Source of the DNA: Streptomyces sp. SID13726
GTDB taxonomy: Bacteria > Actinomycetota > Actinomycetes > Streptomycetales > Streptomycetaceae
NCBI RefSeq assembly: GCF_010548375.1
Contig: NZ_JAAGLY010000006.1
Coordinates: 1-64,000, forward strand
Direction of reading: 5' to 3'
Length of the DNA: 64,000 nucleotides
In this document: positions 32,768-40,735 of the stretch, in pieces
How positions within the stretch are numbered: position 1 is the stretch's first letter
How the letters are laid out: every line of letters starts with the position of its first letter
Position numbers and translations under genes: made by a program
The notes under the pieces: generated by a model
Told to the model about the DNA's origin: nothing
The model's database searches: none
What the model saw: only the letters and a program-made list of their open reading frames with translations

Positions 32768-33442
32768 ATGTCCCCGCGCAGCGCCTCGGTCAATGAAGAG
32801 TTGCGCCGCCGTTCCCGGGAGCGCCTTCTGCAGGCCGCGCTGGAGCTGGTCTCCGAGCGCGGTTACGAGGCCACGACCCTCGGCGACATCGCGGACCGGG
32901 CCGGTTCGGCGCGCGGACTGGTGTCGTACTACTTCCCCGGCAAGCGCCAGCTCGTCCAGTCCGCCGTGCACCGGCTCATGCACCGCACGCTGGCCGAGGC
33001 CCTGGAGCGCGAGCCGTGCACCGAGGACGGCCGGGAGCGGATGGCGCGGGCCATCGACGCGATCCTGGGCCTGACCCGGGACCGGACCGTGCTGATGCGC
33101 CAGCACATGGCCGGCCTGCTGGACACCGACGGCTTCGTGGAGTGCCCGGAGCAGCAGCGCCTGGCCGAACTGCTGCGGGACACCATGGAGCGGCACGGTT
33201 CGCAGGAGGTCGACGCCGACTACCCGATGCTGCGCTCACAGCTCATGGGCGCGGTCTACGCGATGGTCGTACCGAACGTCCCGATGCCGATCAGGACCCT
33301 GCGCGCCGAGCTGTTCTCGCGCTACCGGCTCGACTGGGAGCAGGGGGCCCCGCCGGGCACCGGGGCGCCCGACGGGACGTGCGACATGGATCTGTCGCGG
33401 TTCTTCGAGACGGGCGGGGAGCCCGGGGATCAGTCGAAGTAG
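32768..33442 (+). CDS. TetR family transcriptional regulator
   Basis: A 224-residue repressor. The N-terminal HTH covers residues about 15-55: RERLLQAALELVSERGYEA, TTLGDIADRAGSARGLVSYYF, a standard TetR pattern. The C-terminal ligand domain is not recognisable. It is convergent with the LVIVD gene, overlapping it by 13 bases at the 3' ends. Targets beyond its own promoter are unknown. Confidence 0.9.
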   Translation: MSPRSASVNEELRRRSRERLLQAALELVSERGYEATTLGDIADRAGSARGLVSYYFPGKRQLVQSAVHRLMHRTLAEALEREPCTEDGRERMARAIDAILGLTRDRTVLMRQHMAGLLDTDGFVECPEQQRLAELLRDTMERHGSQEVDADYPMLRSQLMGAVYAMVVPNVPMPIRTLRAELFSRYRLDWEQGAPPGTGAPDGTCDMDLSRFFETGGEPGDQSK

Positions 33443-34932
33443 TCCGGCTGCGTCTGGACGTTGAGCTCGTTCAGCCGCACCTTCCTGGCCGGATCCGTGC
33501 GCCGGTCGCTGAGCTTGAGGACGTCGAAGCCCTTGGCGATGTCGTTGGAGTAGATGTAGCCGTTGTAGTAATACGCCGACCACGCCCCGCCGGTCTGCAT
33601 GGTGGTGGTGCTCAGCGGGCCGCGCTCGAAGTAGGCGATCTCCCTGGGCTTGGCGGAGTCGGTGAAGTCCCAGACGGAGACACCGCCCTGGTACCAGGCC
33701 TGGACCATGATGTCCTTGCCCCTGACCGGGATCAGCGAGCCGTTGTGCGCGACACAGTTCTCGGTGTCGGCCTGGTGGCGGGGGATCTTGAAATAGCTGC
33801 GGAAGACGAGCTTGCGCTTGTCGCCCTTGCCTGCGATGTCGTAGATGCCGTCGGCGCCGCGGTTCGGGCCGATCGCCGCGTTGCAGGTGGCCGCACCGCC
33901 GCCGCCCAACTCGTCGGTGAAGACGACCTTGTTCGCCTTCTGGTTGAAGGTCGCCGAGTGCCAGAACGCGAAGTTCACGTTGTCCTGCACGCGGTCGATG
34001 ACCCTCGGGCGCTCCGGATCCTTGATGGAGAACAGGATGCCGTCACCCATGCACGCGCCCGCGGCCAGGTCCTTGTCCGGGAGCACCGTGATGTCGTGGC
34101 AGCCGGTGGTCTTGGAGACGCCCGGGTTGGTGGGCGAGCCGGGGTTGCCGCCGCCGTCGGGGCCCTCGCCCGGGAAGAGCACCGGGAAGCCGACGACCGC
34201 CGCCTTCTCGGGGGCGTTGCGCGGCACCTTGATGACCGAGATGCCGTCGTGCGGCGGCCGGCAGTCGGGGTAGGCGGCGTTCGGCGAGTACGAGGAGACG
34301 TAGACGTAGACGTTCCTGCGCTCGGGCACCAGCGTGTGGGTGTGCGAGCCGCAGGCGGTCTCGACGGCGGCGACGTACCTGGGGTTGCGCTTGTCGCTGA
34401 TGTCGAACACCTTCATGCCCTCCCACGACGACTTCTCCGTCGCGGGCTGGGTGGTGCTGCTGCAACTGCTGTCGCTGCGCGAGGAGTCGGTGGACAGGAA
34501 CAACAGGTTCCCGGAGACGGAGATGTCGTTCTGCGAGCCGGGGCAGAGGACCTGCGCGACGGTCCTCGGCGCCTTCGGGTTGCTGATGTCGAAGATGCGG
34601 AAGCCGTCGTAGTTGCCGGAGAAGGCGTATCTGCCCTGGAAGGCCAGGTCCGAATTGGTGCCGGGCAGCGCGTCCTTGGGGATGTTGACGAGGTGCTGGA
34701 TGTTGCGGGAGTGGACGATCTCGTCCTGGCCGGGTATCTCGCCGTCGGCGATCGCGGCCTTCACCTCGGCCTCGGTGCTCCGGGACACCTCCTTGCCCGT
34801 GGCCGGCCGGTCCCCCGGGTCGGGGGTGGCGGCGGCCGGGCCCGCGGTCAGCAGTGCGGCCAGGAGACCCGCGGCGGCCGCGGCGACTCCCAGGTGTCTG
34901 TGCCGGGTTCTGGGATTGCTCAACAGGATCAC
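33430..34932 (-). CDS. Secreted LVIVD-repeat protein
   Basis: A 500-residue exported protein with a Sec-type signal (HLGVAAAAAGLLAALLTAGPAAA) and repeated beta-propeller segments such as FRIFDISNPKAPRTVA, KVFDISDKRNPRYVAA and VSVWDFTDSAKPREIAYF, the LVIVD pattern. Repeated His/Cys residues (CGSHTHTL, CHDITVL, FAFWHSATF) may bind metal. Function unknown. GTG 34932 is preferred over longer frames because GGAGG lies seven bases upstream. It is divergent from a DUF305 lipoprotein gene, a pairing I recall from other Streptomyces genomes. Confidence 0.8.
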   Translation of the reverse strand: MILLSNPRTRHRHLGVAAAAAGLLAALLTAGPAAATPDPGDRPATGKEVSRSTEAEVKAAIADGEIPGQDEIVHSRNIQHLVNIPKDALPGTNSDLAFQGRYAFSGNYDGFRIFDISNPKAPRTVAQVLCPGSQNDISVSGNLLFLSTDSSRSDSSCSSTTQPATEKSSWEGMKVFDISDKRNPRYVAAVETACGSHTHTLVPERRNVYVYVSSYSPNAAYPDCRPPHDGISVIKVPRNAPEKAAVVGFPVLFPGEGPDGGGNPGSPTNPGVSKTTGCHDITVLPDKDLAAGACMGDGILFSIKDPERPRVIDRVQDNVNFAFWHSATFNQKANKVVFTDELGGGGAATCNAAIGPNRGADGIYDIAGKGDKRKLVFRSYFKIPRHQADTENCVAHNGSLIPVRGKDIMVQAWYQGGVSVWDFTDSAKPREIAYFERGPLSTTTMQTGGAWSAYYYNGYIYSNDIAKGFDVLKLSDRRTDPARKVRLNELNVQTQPDYFD

Positions 34933-34995
34933 TGTTTTCCTCCCTGTGGCGTTCCTGTGGGGCGGTTCACGCGTCCCCGCAGTATCGTCTTCGCC

Positions 34996-35697
34996 ATGCA
35001 CAGATCAACAGAGGGCAACGAATCCGTAATGCGCGGACCACGGCCGGCCGTTGCGCTGTTGCGCCGTGCTCCCCGGGTGGCCGTCACGCTGTCCGCCCTG
35101 GCAGCGCTGCTTCTGACGGGCTGTGACTCCGGCCCGGAACCCAAGTCGGCCTCGGCCGGCGGGCCTTCGGTCCTGGCCCCGGGCAAGCCCGGCGAGCCGA
35201 ACCGCACCCTGTCCGCCCAGGACGCGGCGGAGCAGCGGGCCGACGACGACTCCCCCAACTCCGCGGACATCGCCTACGCGCGCATGATGATCAAACACCA
35301 CGCCCAGGCCCTGAAGCTGACCGAACTGGCCCCGGACCGCGCCGAGTCGGCGAAGCTCAAGGCCCTCGCCGAGCGGATCGCGGCGGCCCAGGGACCGGAG
35401 ATCGCCGCCATGCGGGCCTGGCTGGACGAACACGGCGAGCCCGGGACCAGCGAGGGGCACGACCACTCCGTGATGCCGGGCATGGCGACCGAGGCCCAGG
35501 TGAAGAAGCTGCGCGCGGCGAAGGGAACGGCCTTCGACCAGCTCTTCCTCACTCTGATGATCACTCACCACGAGGGGGCGATCGCCATGGCCACCGAGGT
35601 GAAGGGGCAGGGCAACAACATCCGGATCGAGGAGATGGCCGACGACGTGGTCGCCCAGCAGACGAGCGAGATCGACAGGATGCGCGGCATGCTCTGA
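34996..35697 (+). CDS. DUF305 lipoprotein
   Basis: A 233-residue lipoprotein: signal VAVTLSALAALLLTGC with the lipobox LLTGC, then DUF305 motifs MMIKHHAQALKL and LMITHHEGAIAMA, each with an MxxHH-type histidine pair that probably binds a metal such as copper. TATCGT (34983-34988) ends seven bases before ATG 34996, suggesting a leaderless mRNA; ATG 35029 is an in-frame alternative. Divergent from the LVIVD gene by 63 bases. Confidence 0.87.
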   Translation: MHRSTEGNESVMRGPRPAVALLRRAPRVAVTLSALAALLLTGCDSGPEPKSASAGGPSVLAPGKPGEPNRTLSAQDAAEQRADDDSPNSADIAYARMMIKHHAQALKLTELAPDRAESAKLKALAERIAAAQGPEIAAMRAWLDEHGEPGTSEGHDHSVMPGMATEAQVKKLRAAKGTAFDQLFLTLMITHHEGAIAMATEVKGQGNNIRIEEMADDVVAQQTSEIDRMRGML

Positions 35698-35734
35698 ACG
35701 AGCGCGCCGACTGCTCCGCGCCGAACGCCCTTGT

Positions 35735-36244
35735 TCAGCGCCGTGCGTGACGTGGCGTCAGATAGCCCGCGTCGCGCGCCTGGGAGATGAGCCGCAGCGA
35801 CTTGCGGCGGCTGTGGCCGGTCGCGCACATCACTGCGAGGACCGGGTCGACGCCGTCCTCCTGGGCCGCCAGATACTCCTCGGCGATGAGCCGGCGTCCC
35901 TCCATGCCGCGCGGCCAGGCGGGGCGGGCCCGGCCGCCCGACTGCTCCTCGACCGCGGAAGGGGTTCCTCCGCAGGCCTCGAAGAGCGGCTCCTCGATCC
36001 AGTCCCCGAGTGCGGCCAGGTCGTCGAGCGAGAGTGCCGGCTGCGCCCGTACGTCCTCCAGCGAGGCGCAGCCGTCGGCGACCACGGCGAGCACGTCCAC
36101 CCGGGCACCGTCACCGAAAGCCAGCCGGACGTGGAACCACGAGGTCGCCCCCTCGCCCTCCCGCACTTCCCACGCGGGCCACACGGACACGCTGCCGTCC
36201 GTCGGACAACGATCAGAAAGATTAAGAAACGATGCTTCTAGCAC
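35735..36244 (-). CDS. DUF6214 family protein
   Basis: A 169-residue soluble protein that I recognise as the Streptomyces DUF6214 family, of unknown role. Conserved parts are WPAWEVREGEGATSWFHVRL, VDVLAVVADGCASLEDVRAQ, LSLDDLAALGDWIEEPLF, and a C-terminal helix-turn-helix-like GHSRRKSLRLISQARDAGYLTP. The GTG start at 36244 is preceded by TACGTT six bases away, so the mRNA may be leaderless. Upstream DNA (36245-36347) is unusually AT-rich for the window. Confidence 0.75.
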   Translation of the reverse strand: MLEASFLNLSDRCPTDGSVSVWPAWEVREGEGATSWFHVRLAFGDGARVDVLAVVADGCASLEDVRAQPALSLDDLAALGDWIEEPLFEACGGTPSAVEEQSGGRARPAWPRGMEGRRLIAEEYLAAQEDGVDPVLAVMCATGHSRRKSLRLISQARDAGYLTPRHARR

Positions 36245-36347
36245 ATACGCAACGTAACCGCATGATCACATTCCATACGAACGGACACGCGTACTCCTGG
36301 CGCGCAGCACCCTGTCAGCGCAGCGGCGATGGTGCGATCCTGAAGGC

Positions 36348-37700
36348 ATGCGTGTCGCCGTCGTCGGCTCCGGGCCGAGCGGGTGCTACACCGCCCAGAG
36401 TCTCGTCCAGCGGGATCCCGACGTGCTCGTCGACGTCCTGGACCGGCTGCCCTGTCCGTACGGCCTGGTGCGCTACGGCGTGGCACCGGACCACGAGAAG
36501 ATCAAGTCGCTCCAGAACAACCTGCGCACGGTCCTGGAGCACGAGCGAGTGCGGTTCCTCGGCGGCGTCGAGATCGGGCCGGGCGGAGTGCCGGCCACGC
36601 GGCTGCGCGAGCTGTACCACGCCGTCGTGTACTGCGTGGGCGCCGCGACCGACCGCCGTCTGGGCATCCCCGGCGAGGACCTGCCGGGCAGCTGGTCGGC
36701 CACCGAGTTCGTGTCCTGGTACAGCGCCCACCCCGACTCCACGGCCGACGGTTTCGTGGCCGGCGCCCGCTCCGCCGTGGTCATCGGAGTGGGCAACGTC
36801 GCGGTCGACGTGGCCCGGATGCTGGCCCGCGGAGTGACGGAGCTCAGCCCCACCGACATGCCCCAGCCCGCGCTCACCGCCCTCGCGGCCAGCCGGGTCA
36901 CGGGCGTCCACATGGTGGGGCGCCGGGGTCCGTCGCAGGCCCGCTTCACCACCAAGGAGCTGCGCGAGCTGAGTTCCCTTCCCGACACCGAAACAGCCGT
37001 ACGGCGCGAGGAGTTGGAGCTGGACCCCGCGTACCTCGACCCCGCTCCTCTGGCCGCGCCACAGCGCCGGAACGTGGAGGTGCTGCGGGGCTGGGCCGGA
37101 GCCTCTCCGCGGTCGGCGCCCCGCAGCATCTCGTTGCGGTTCTTCCTGCGCCCTGTCGAACTCCTCGCCGACGGCGGCCGGGTGGGCGCGGTGCGCTTCG
37201 AACGAACGGCGCCGGACGGACTCGGCGGAGTGACCGGCACGGGTCGGTTCGAGGACATCGAGGCCCAGTTGGTGCTGCGCTCGGTGGGCTACCTCGGAGT
37301 CCCGCTGGCGGGCCTGCCGTTCGACCCCGCCACAGGGACCGTGCCCCATCTGGCGGGCCGGGTGCTGCGCGAGGGCACGGTGTCACCGGGCGAGTACGTG
37401 GCCGGCTGGATCAAGCGGGGCCCGACCGGGGTGATCGGCACGAACCGGCCGTGCGCGAAGGAGACGGCAACGTCACTGGTCGAGGACGCCGGGATCCTCG
37501 TACACAAGGATCTGCGCGGCGATCCGCTGGCGGCGCTGCGGGCCGAGGGAGCGGAACCCGTCGAGTGGACCGGGTGGCAGGCGATCGAGCGGGCGGAGGC
37601 CGAACTCGGCGCCTCCCTGGGCAGGGGCGTGGTCAAGCTGCCGGACTGGCCGTCACTCCTGGACGCCGCTCGCCGGGCAACGCACCGGCAACACCCCTGA
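36348..37700 (+). CDS. FprA-like ferredoxin/adrenodoxin-NADP+ reductase family flavoprotein
   Basis: A 450-residue FAD enzyme similar to mycobacterial FprA and adrenodoxin reductase. FAD motif GSGPSGCYTAQSL at residue 7; LPCPYGLVRYGVAPDH follows; NADPH motif GVGNVAVDVARML near residue 148; the C-terminal GWIKRGPTGVIGTNR is diagnostic. It would pass electrons from NADPH to a ferredoxin for P450 or other acceptors. No ferredoxin or P450 gene is close. It is 37 bases upstream of the NCS2 permease gene. Confidence 0.9.
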   Translation: MRVAVVGSGPSGCYTAQSLVQRDPDVLVDVLDRLPCPYGLVRYGVAPDHEKIKSLQNNLRTVLEHERVRFLGGVEIGPGGVPATRLRELYHAVVYCVGAATDRRLGIPGEDLPGSWSATEFVSWYSAHPDSTADGFVAGARSAVVIGVGNVAVDVARMLARGVTELSPTDMPQPALTALAASRVTGVHMVGRRGPSQARFTTKELRELSSLPDTETAVRREELELDPAYLDPAPLAAPQRRNVEVLRGWAGASPRSAPRSISLRFFLRPVELLADGGRVGAVRFERTAPDGLGGVTGTGRFEDIEAQLVLRSVGYLGVPLAGLPFDPATGTVPHLAGRVLREGTVSPGEYVAGWIKRGPTGVIGTNRPCAKETATSLVEDAGILVHKDLRGDPLAALRAEGAEPVEWTGWQAIERAEAELGASLGRGVVKLPDWPSLLDAARRATHRQHP

Positions 37701-37737
37701 AATCAACAAACTGTTCAATACGCCTACGGTCTCGGAC

Positions 37738-39126
37738 ATGCCTGAAACCACCCTCACCGTGCACCCCGTGGACGAAGTCCCCCCGCCACGGCAACTCGCC
37801 GTCTTCGGCCTGCAACACGTCCTCGCGATGTACGCCGGCGCGGTCGCCGTCCCCCTGATCGTCGGCGGCGCGATGAAGCTCTCCCCCGCCGACCTGGCCT
37901 ATCTGATCACCGCCGACCTCCTGGTGTGCGGCATCGCGACCCTCATCCAGTGCGTCGGCTTCTGGCGCTTCGGTGTGCGGCTCCCGATCATGCAGGGCTG
38001 CACCTTCGCGGCCGTGTCCCCCATGGTGCTGATCGGCACGACCGGCGGCGGACTCCCCGCGATCTACGGCTCGGTGATCGTCGCGGGACTGGCGATCATG
38101 CTGCTCGCACCGGTCTTCGGGAGACTTCTGCGCTTCTTCCCGCCGCTGGTGACCGGCACGGTGATCCTGATCATCGGCATCTCCCTGCTGCCGGTCGCGG
38201 GCAACTGGGCCGCCGGTGGCGTCGGTTCGGCCGACTTCGGGGCGCCGAGGAACATCGCGCTGGCCGTGTTCGTGCTGGCGGTGGTGCTGGGTGTGCAGCG
38301 GTTCGCGCCGGCTTTCCTGAGCCGGATCGCCGTACTGGTCGGCATCGCGGTGGGTCTCGCGGTGGCCGTCCCCCTCGGGTTCACGGACTTCGGCGGGGTC
38401 GGGGACGCCGACTGGCTCGGGATCAGCACGCCGTTCCACTTCGGGGCGCCCACCTTCGAGTTCTCGGCGATCGTGTCGATGCTGGTGGTGGCGCTGGTGA
38501 CGATGACCGAGACGACCGGTGACCTGATCGCGGTGGGCGAGATGACGGACCGCAGGGTCGAACCGCGCTCCCTGTCGGACGGGCTGCGCGCCGACGGTCT
38601 GTCGACCGTGCTGGGCGGCGTCTTCAACACCTTCCCGTACACGGCGTACGCCCAGAACGTGGGCCTGGTCGGCATGACCCGGGTGCGCAGCCGCTGGGTC
38701 GTCGCCACGGCCGGCGGCATCCTGGTGCTGCTGGGGCTGCTGCCCAAGCTGGGCGCGGTGGTCGCGGCCGTACCGGCGCCGGTGCTGGGCGGGGCGGGTC
38801 TGGTGATGTTCGGGACGGTCGCCGCGAGCGGCCTCAGGACCCTGGCCCAGGTGGACTTCAAGGGCAACAACAACCTGACGGTGGTGGCCGTCTCGGTCGC
38901 GATGGGCGTGCTGCCGGTCGGCGTCCCGACGATCTACGCGAAGTTCCCCGACTGGTTCCAGACGGTGATGAACAGCGGCATCAGCGCGGGCTGTCTGACC
39001 GCGATCGTGCTGAACCTGCTCTTCAACCACCTTCCCGCGAGGGCCGGTTCAGGCGTCGAGGCGGACGGCCTGGCGCGCGGCGGCTTCAAGGAGGGCGTCG
39101 AGAAGTCCCGGGAAGAGACCGTCTAG
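37738..39126 (+). CDS. NCS2 family purine/xanthine permease
   Basis: A 462-residue nucleobase:cation symporter-2 with about 14 hydrophobic helices. QHVLAMYAGAVAVPLIVGGA is the family's TM1 motif; MTETTGDLIAVGE carries the substrate-binding Glu of TM8; AQNVGLVGMTRV is the signature before TM11. The ETTGD and QNVGLV forms favour the xanthine/urate branch. TACGGT ends seven bases before the ATG, so it may have its own leaderless promoter. Its last 78 bases overlap the convergent arsR gene. Confidence 0.9.
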   Translation: MPETTLTVHPVDEVPPPRQLAVFGLQHVLAMYAGAVAVPLIVGGAMKLSPADLAYLITADLLVCGIATLIQCVGFWRFGVRLPIMQGCTFAAVSPMVLIGTTGGGLPAIYGSVIVAGLAIMLLAPVFGRLLRFFPPLVTGTVILIIGISLLPVAGNWAAGGVGSADFGAPRNIALAVFVLAVVLGVQRFAPAFLSRIAVLVGIAVGLAVAVPLGFTDFGGVGDADWLGISTPFHFGAPTFEFSAIVSMLVVALVTMTETTGDLIAVGEMTDRRVEPRSLSDGLRADGLSTVLGGVFNTFPYTAYAQNVGLVGMTRVRSRWVVATAGGILVLLGLLPKLGAVVAAVPAPVLGGAGLVMFGTVAASGLRTLAQVDFKGNNNLTVVAVSVAMGVLPVGVPTIYAKFPDWFQTVMNSGISAGCLTAIVLNLLFNHLPARAGSGVEADGLARGGFKEGVEKSREETV

Positions 39127-39399
39127 GTCCTCGCGGCGTACGCCGTTCATCTTGGCCGTGCCCCGGTAGACCTGCCGGATCACCCCGCTCTCGCGCAGCA
39201 CCCGGAAGTGGTGGGTGGTCGTCGACTTGGTGACGGGCAGATCGAAGCGCGAACAGGACAGCTCGTCGCCGGCGGCGGCGAGCTCCCGCACGATCCGCAG
39301 GCGCATCGGGTCGGAGAGCGCGTGCAGGACGGCCTCCAGGCGGATCTCCTCTCGACCCGGGTGCGGGAGGTCGCGGCTGCTGACGACGGGAGTGGTCAC
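39049..39399 (-). CDS. ArsR-type winged-helix transcriptional regulator
   Basis: A 116-residue repressor with the ArsR HTH: ALSDPMRLRIVRELAAAG, then LPVTKSTTTHHFRVLRESGVIRQVYRG. One cysteine (ELSCSRFD) at the start of the HTH could serve as a redox or metal switch, but the classical ELCVCD metal site is absent. It is divergent from an old-yellow-enzyme gene with two palindromes between them, so it most likely represses itself and that gene. The 3' end overlaps the NCS2 permease by 78 bases. Confidence 0.9.
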   Translation of the reverse strand: MTTPVVSSRDLPHPGREEIRLEAVLHALSDPMRLRIVRELAAAGDELSCSRFDLPVTKSTTTHHFRVLRESGVIRQVYRGTAKMNGVRREDLDGLFPGLLDALLEAAARQAVRLDA

Positions 39400-39445
39400 G
39401 GCGGCTCACTTCTTCCGGGGAGATCCTGCGGACGGATGTCCATAG

Positions 39446-39495
39446 TACGAGACCTCTCGTAGTTTGACATCCGACGTACTACGATGCCTATCGTA
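39446..39495. promoter_or_regulatory. Twin palindromes and divergent promoters of arsR and the OYE gene
   Basis: TACGAG-ACCT-CTCGTA (39446-39461) and TACGAT-GCCT-ATCGTA (39480-39495) have the same form and are 34 bases apart centre to centre. Rightward promoter: TTGACA (39464-39469) and TATCGT (39489-39494), 19-base spacer. Leftward: TGTCAA and TACTAT with a 16-base spacer on the minus strand. Each palindrome covers one promoter. Confidence 0.75.
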
Positions 39496-39536
39496 CGAGT
39501 CGACCACCACCGGTCCCGTGACGAATGGAGCCCGCC

Positions 39537-40616
39537 GTGAGCGCACTCTTCGAGCCCTTCACCCTGCGTGACGTGACGATCCCGAACCGGGTGTGGATGC
39601 CGCCGATGTGCCAGTACTCGGCCGCCTCGGAGGGTCCCGACACCGGCGCCCCCAACGACTGGCACTTCGCGCACTACGCGGCCCGCGCGGCCGGCGGCAC
39701 GGGCCTGGTCATCGTCGAGGCCACCGGCGTCAGCCCCGAGGGCCGGATCTCCCCCAACGACCTCGGCATCTGGAACGACACCCAGGTCGAGGCGTTCCGC
39801 CGCATCACCCGCTTCCTGGTCTCCCAGGGCACGGTCCCGGGCATCCAGCTCGCCCACGCCGGCCGCAAGGCCGCCACCGACCAGCCCTGGAAGGGCGGCG
39901 CGCCGCTCGCGCCGGGCACGGGCGGCTGGCAGCCGCTGGGCCCGAGCGCGGTGGCCTACGACGAGCGCCACCAGGTGCCCACCGAGCTGACGACCGATCA
40001 GATCGCCGAGGTGGTGGGCCAGTTCGCGGACGCCGCCCGGCACGCCCTCGCCGCCGGTTTCGAAGTCGCCGAGGTCCACGGTGCGCACGGCTATCTGATC
40101 GGCAACTTCCTCTCCCCGCACAGCAACCGGCGCACCGACGAGTACGGCGGCTCGTACGAGAACCGCACCCGCTTCGCCCTGGAGGTCGTCGACGCCGTAC
40201 GCGCGGTGTGGCCGGAGGACAAGCCCCTGTTCTTCCGCGTCTCGGCGACCGACTGGCTGGAGGAGGGCGGCTGGACCCCGGACGACACCGTCCGCTTCGC
40301 CCGCGACCTCCAGGCCCACGGCGTCGACCTCCTGGACGTCTCCAGCGGCGGCAACGCCTCCGGCGTCCGGATCCCGACGGGTCCCGGCTACCAGGTCCCC
40401 TTCGCCGCCCGCGTGAAGAACGAGACCACGCTCCCGGTCGCCGCGGTCGGCCTCATCACGGACGCCGAGCAGGCCGAGAAGATCCTCTCCAACGGCGAGG
40501 CGGACGCGGTGCTCCTCGGCCGCGAGCTGCTGCGCAACCCCTCCTGGGCCCGGCACGCGGCACGGGAACTGGGCGGGGACGTGCATGTCCCGGACCAGTA
40601 CCACCGGTCGGTCTGA
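39537..40616 (+). CDS. NADH:flavin oxidoreductase, old yellow enzyme family (YqjM-like)
   Basis: A 359-residue FMN ene-reductase. Landmarks: MPPMCQYSA with the YqjM-type regulatory Cys, IQLAHAGRKA, EVHGAHGYLIGNFLSPHSNRR (substrate His pair and FMN contacts), DEYGGSYENRTRF and the phosphate-binding VGLITDAEQAE / ADAVLLGRELLRNP. It reduces activated C=C bonds of electrophiles such as quinones or enones. GTG 39537 has GGAG six bases upstream. Probably induced through the divergent ArsR protein. Confidence 0.94.
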   Translation: MSALFEPFTLRDVTIPNRVWMPPMCQYSAASEGPDTGAPNDWHFAHYAARAAGGTGLVIVEATGVSPEGRISPNDLGIWNDTQVEAFRRITRFLVSQGTVPGIQLAHAGRKAATDQPWKGGAPLAPGTGGWQPLGPSAVAYDERHQVPTELTTDQIAEVVGQFADAARHALAAGFEVAEVHGAHGYLIGNFLSPHSNRRTDEYGGSYENRTRFALEVVDAVRAVWPEDKPLFFRVSATDWLEEGGWTPDDTVRFARDLQAHGVDLLDVSSGGNASGVRIPTGPGYQVPFAARVKNETTLPVAAVGLITDAEQAEKILSNGEADAVLLGRELLRNPSWARHAARELGGDVHVPDQYHRSV

Positions 40617-40674
40617 CCCGCGGCCCGAGCGCCGTCCACGCCCTCACCGGACCGTCGACCACGCACGCCGTCCG

Positions 40675-40708
40675 GTGGGACGCCCCCGCGGTCGCGGGGG
40701 CGTCCCAC
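40675..40708. terminator. Bidirectional terminator between the OYE and esterase genes
   Basis: Perfect 15-base arms GTGGGACGCCCCCGC (40675-40689) and complement (40694-40708) with a 4-base loop, between convergent genes. Confidence 0.85.
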
Positions 40709-40735
40709 CTGAGAGCCCTGATGGCCGACCCGTCC

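Noticed and set aside
33016..35697. An open frame of almost 900 codons running through the tetR end, antisense to the LVIVD gene, into DUF305
   Set aside because: Only the part after 34996 has codon use and motifs of a real protein. The rest is a GC-rich shadow on the opposite strand of a clear secreted protein.
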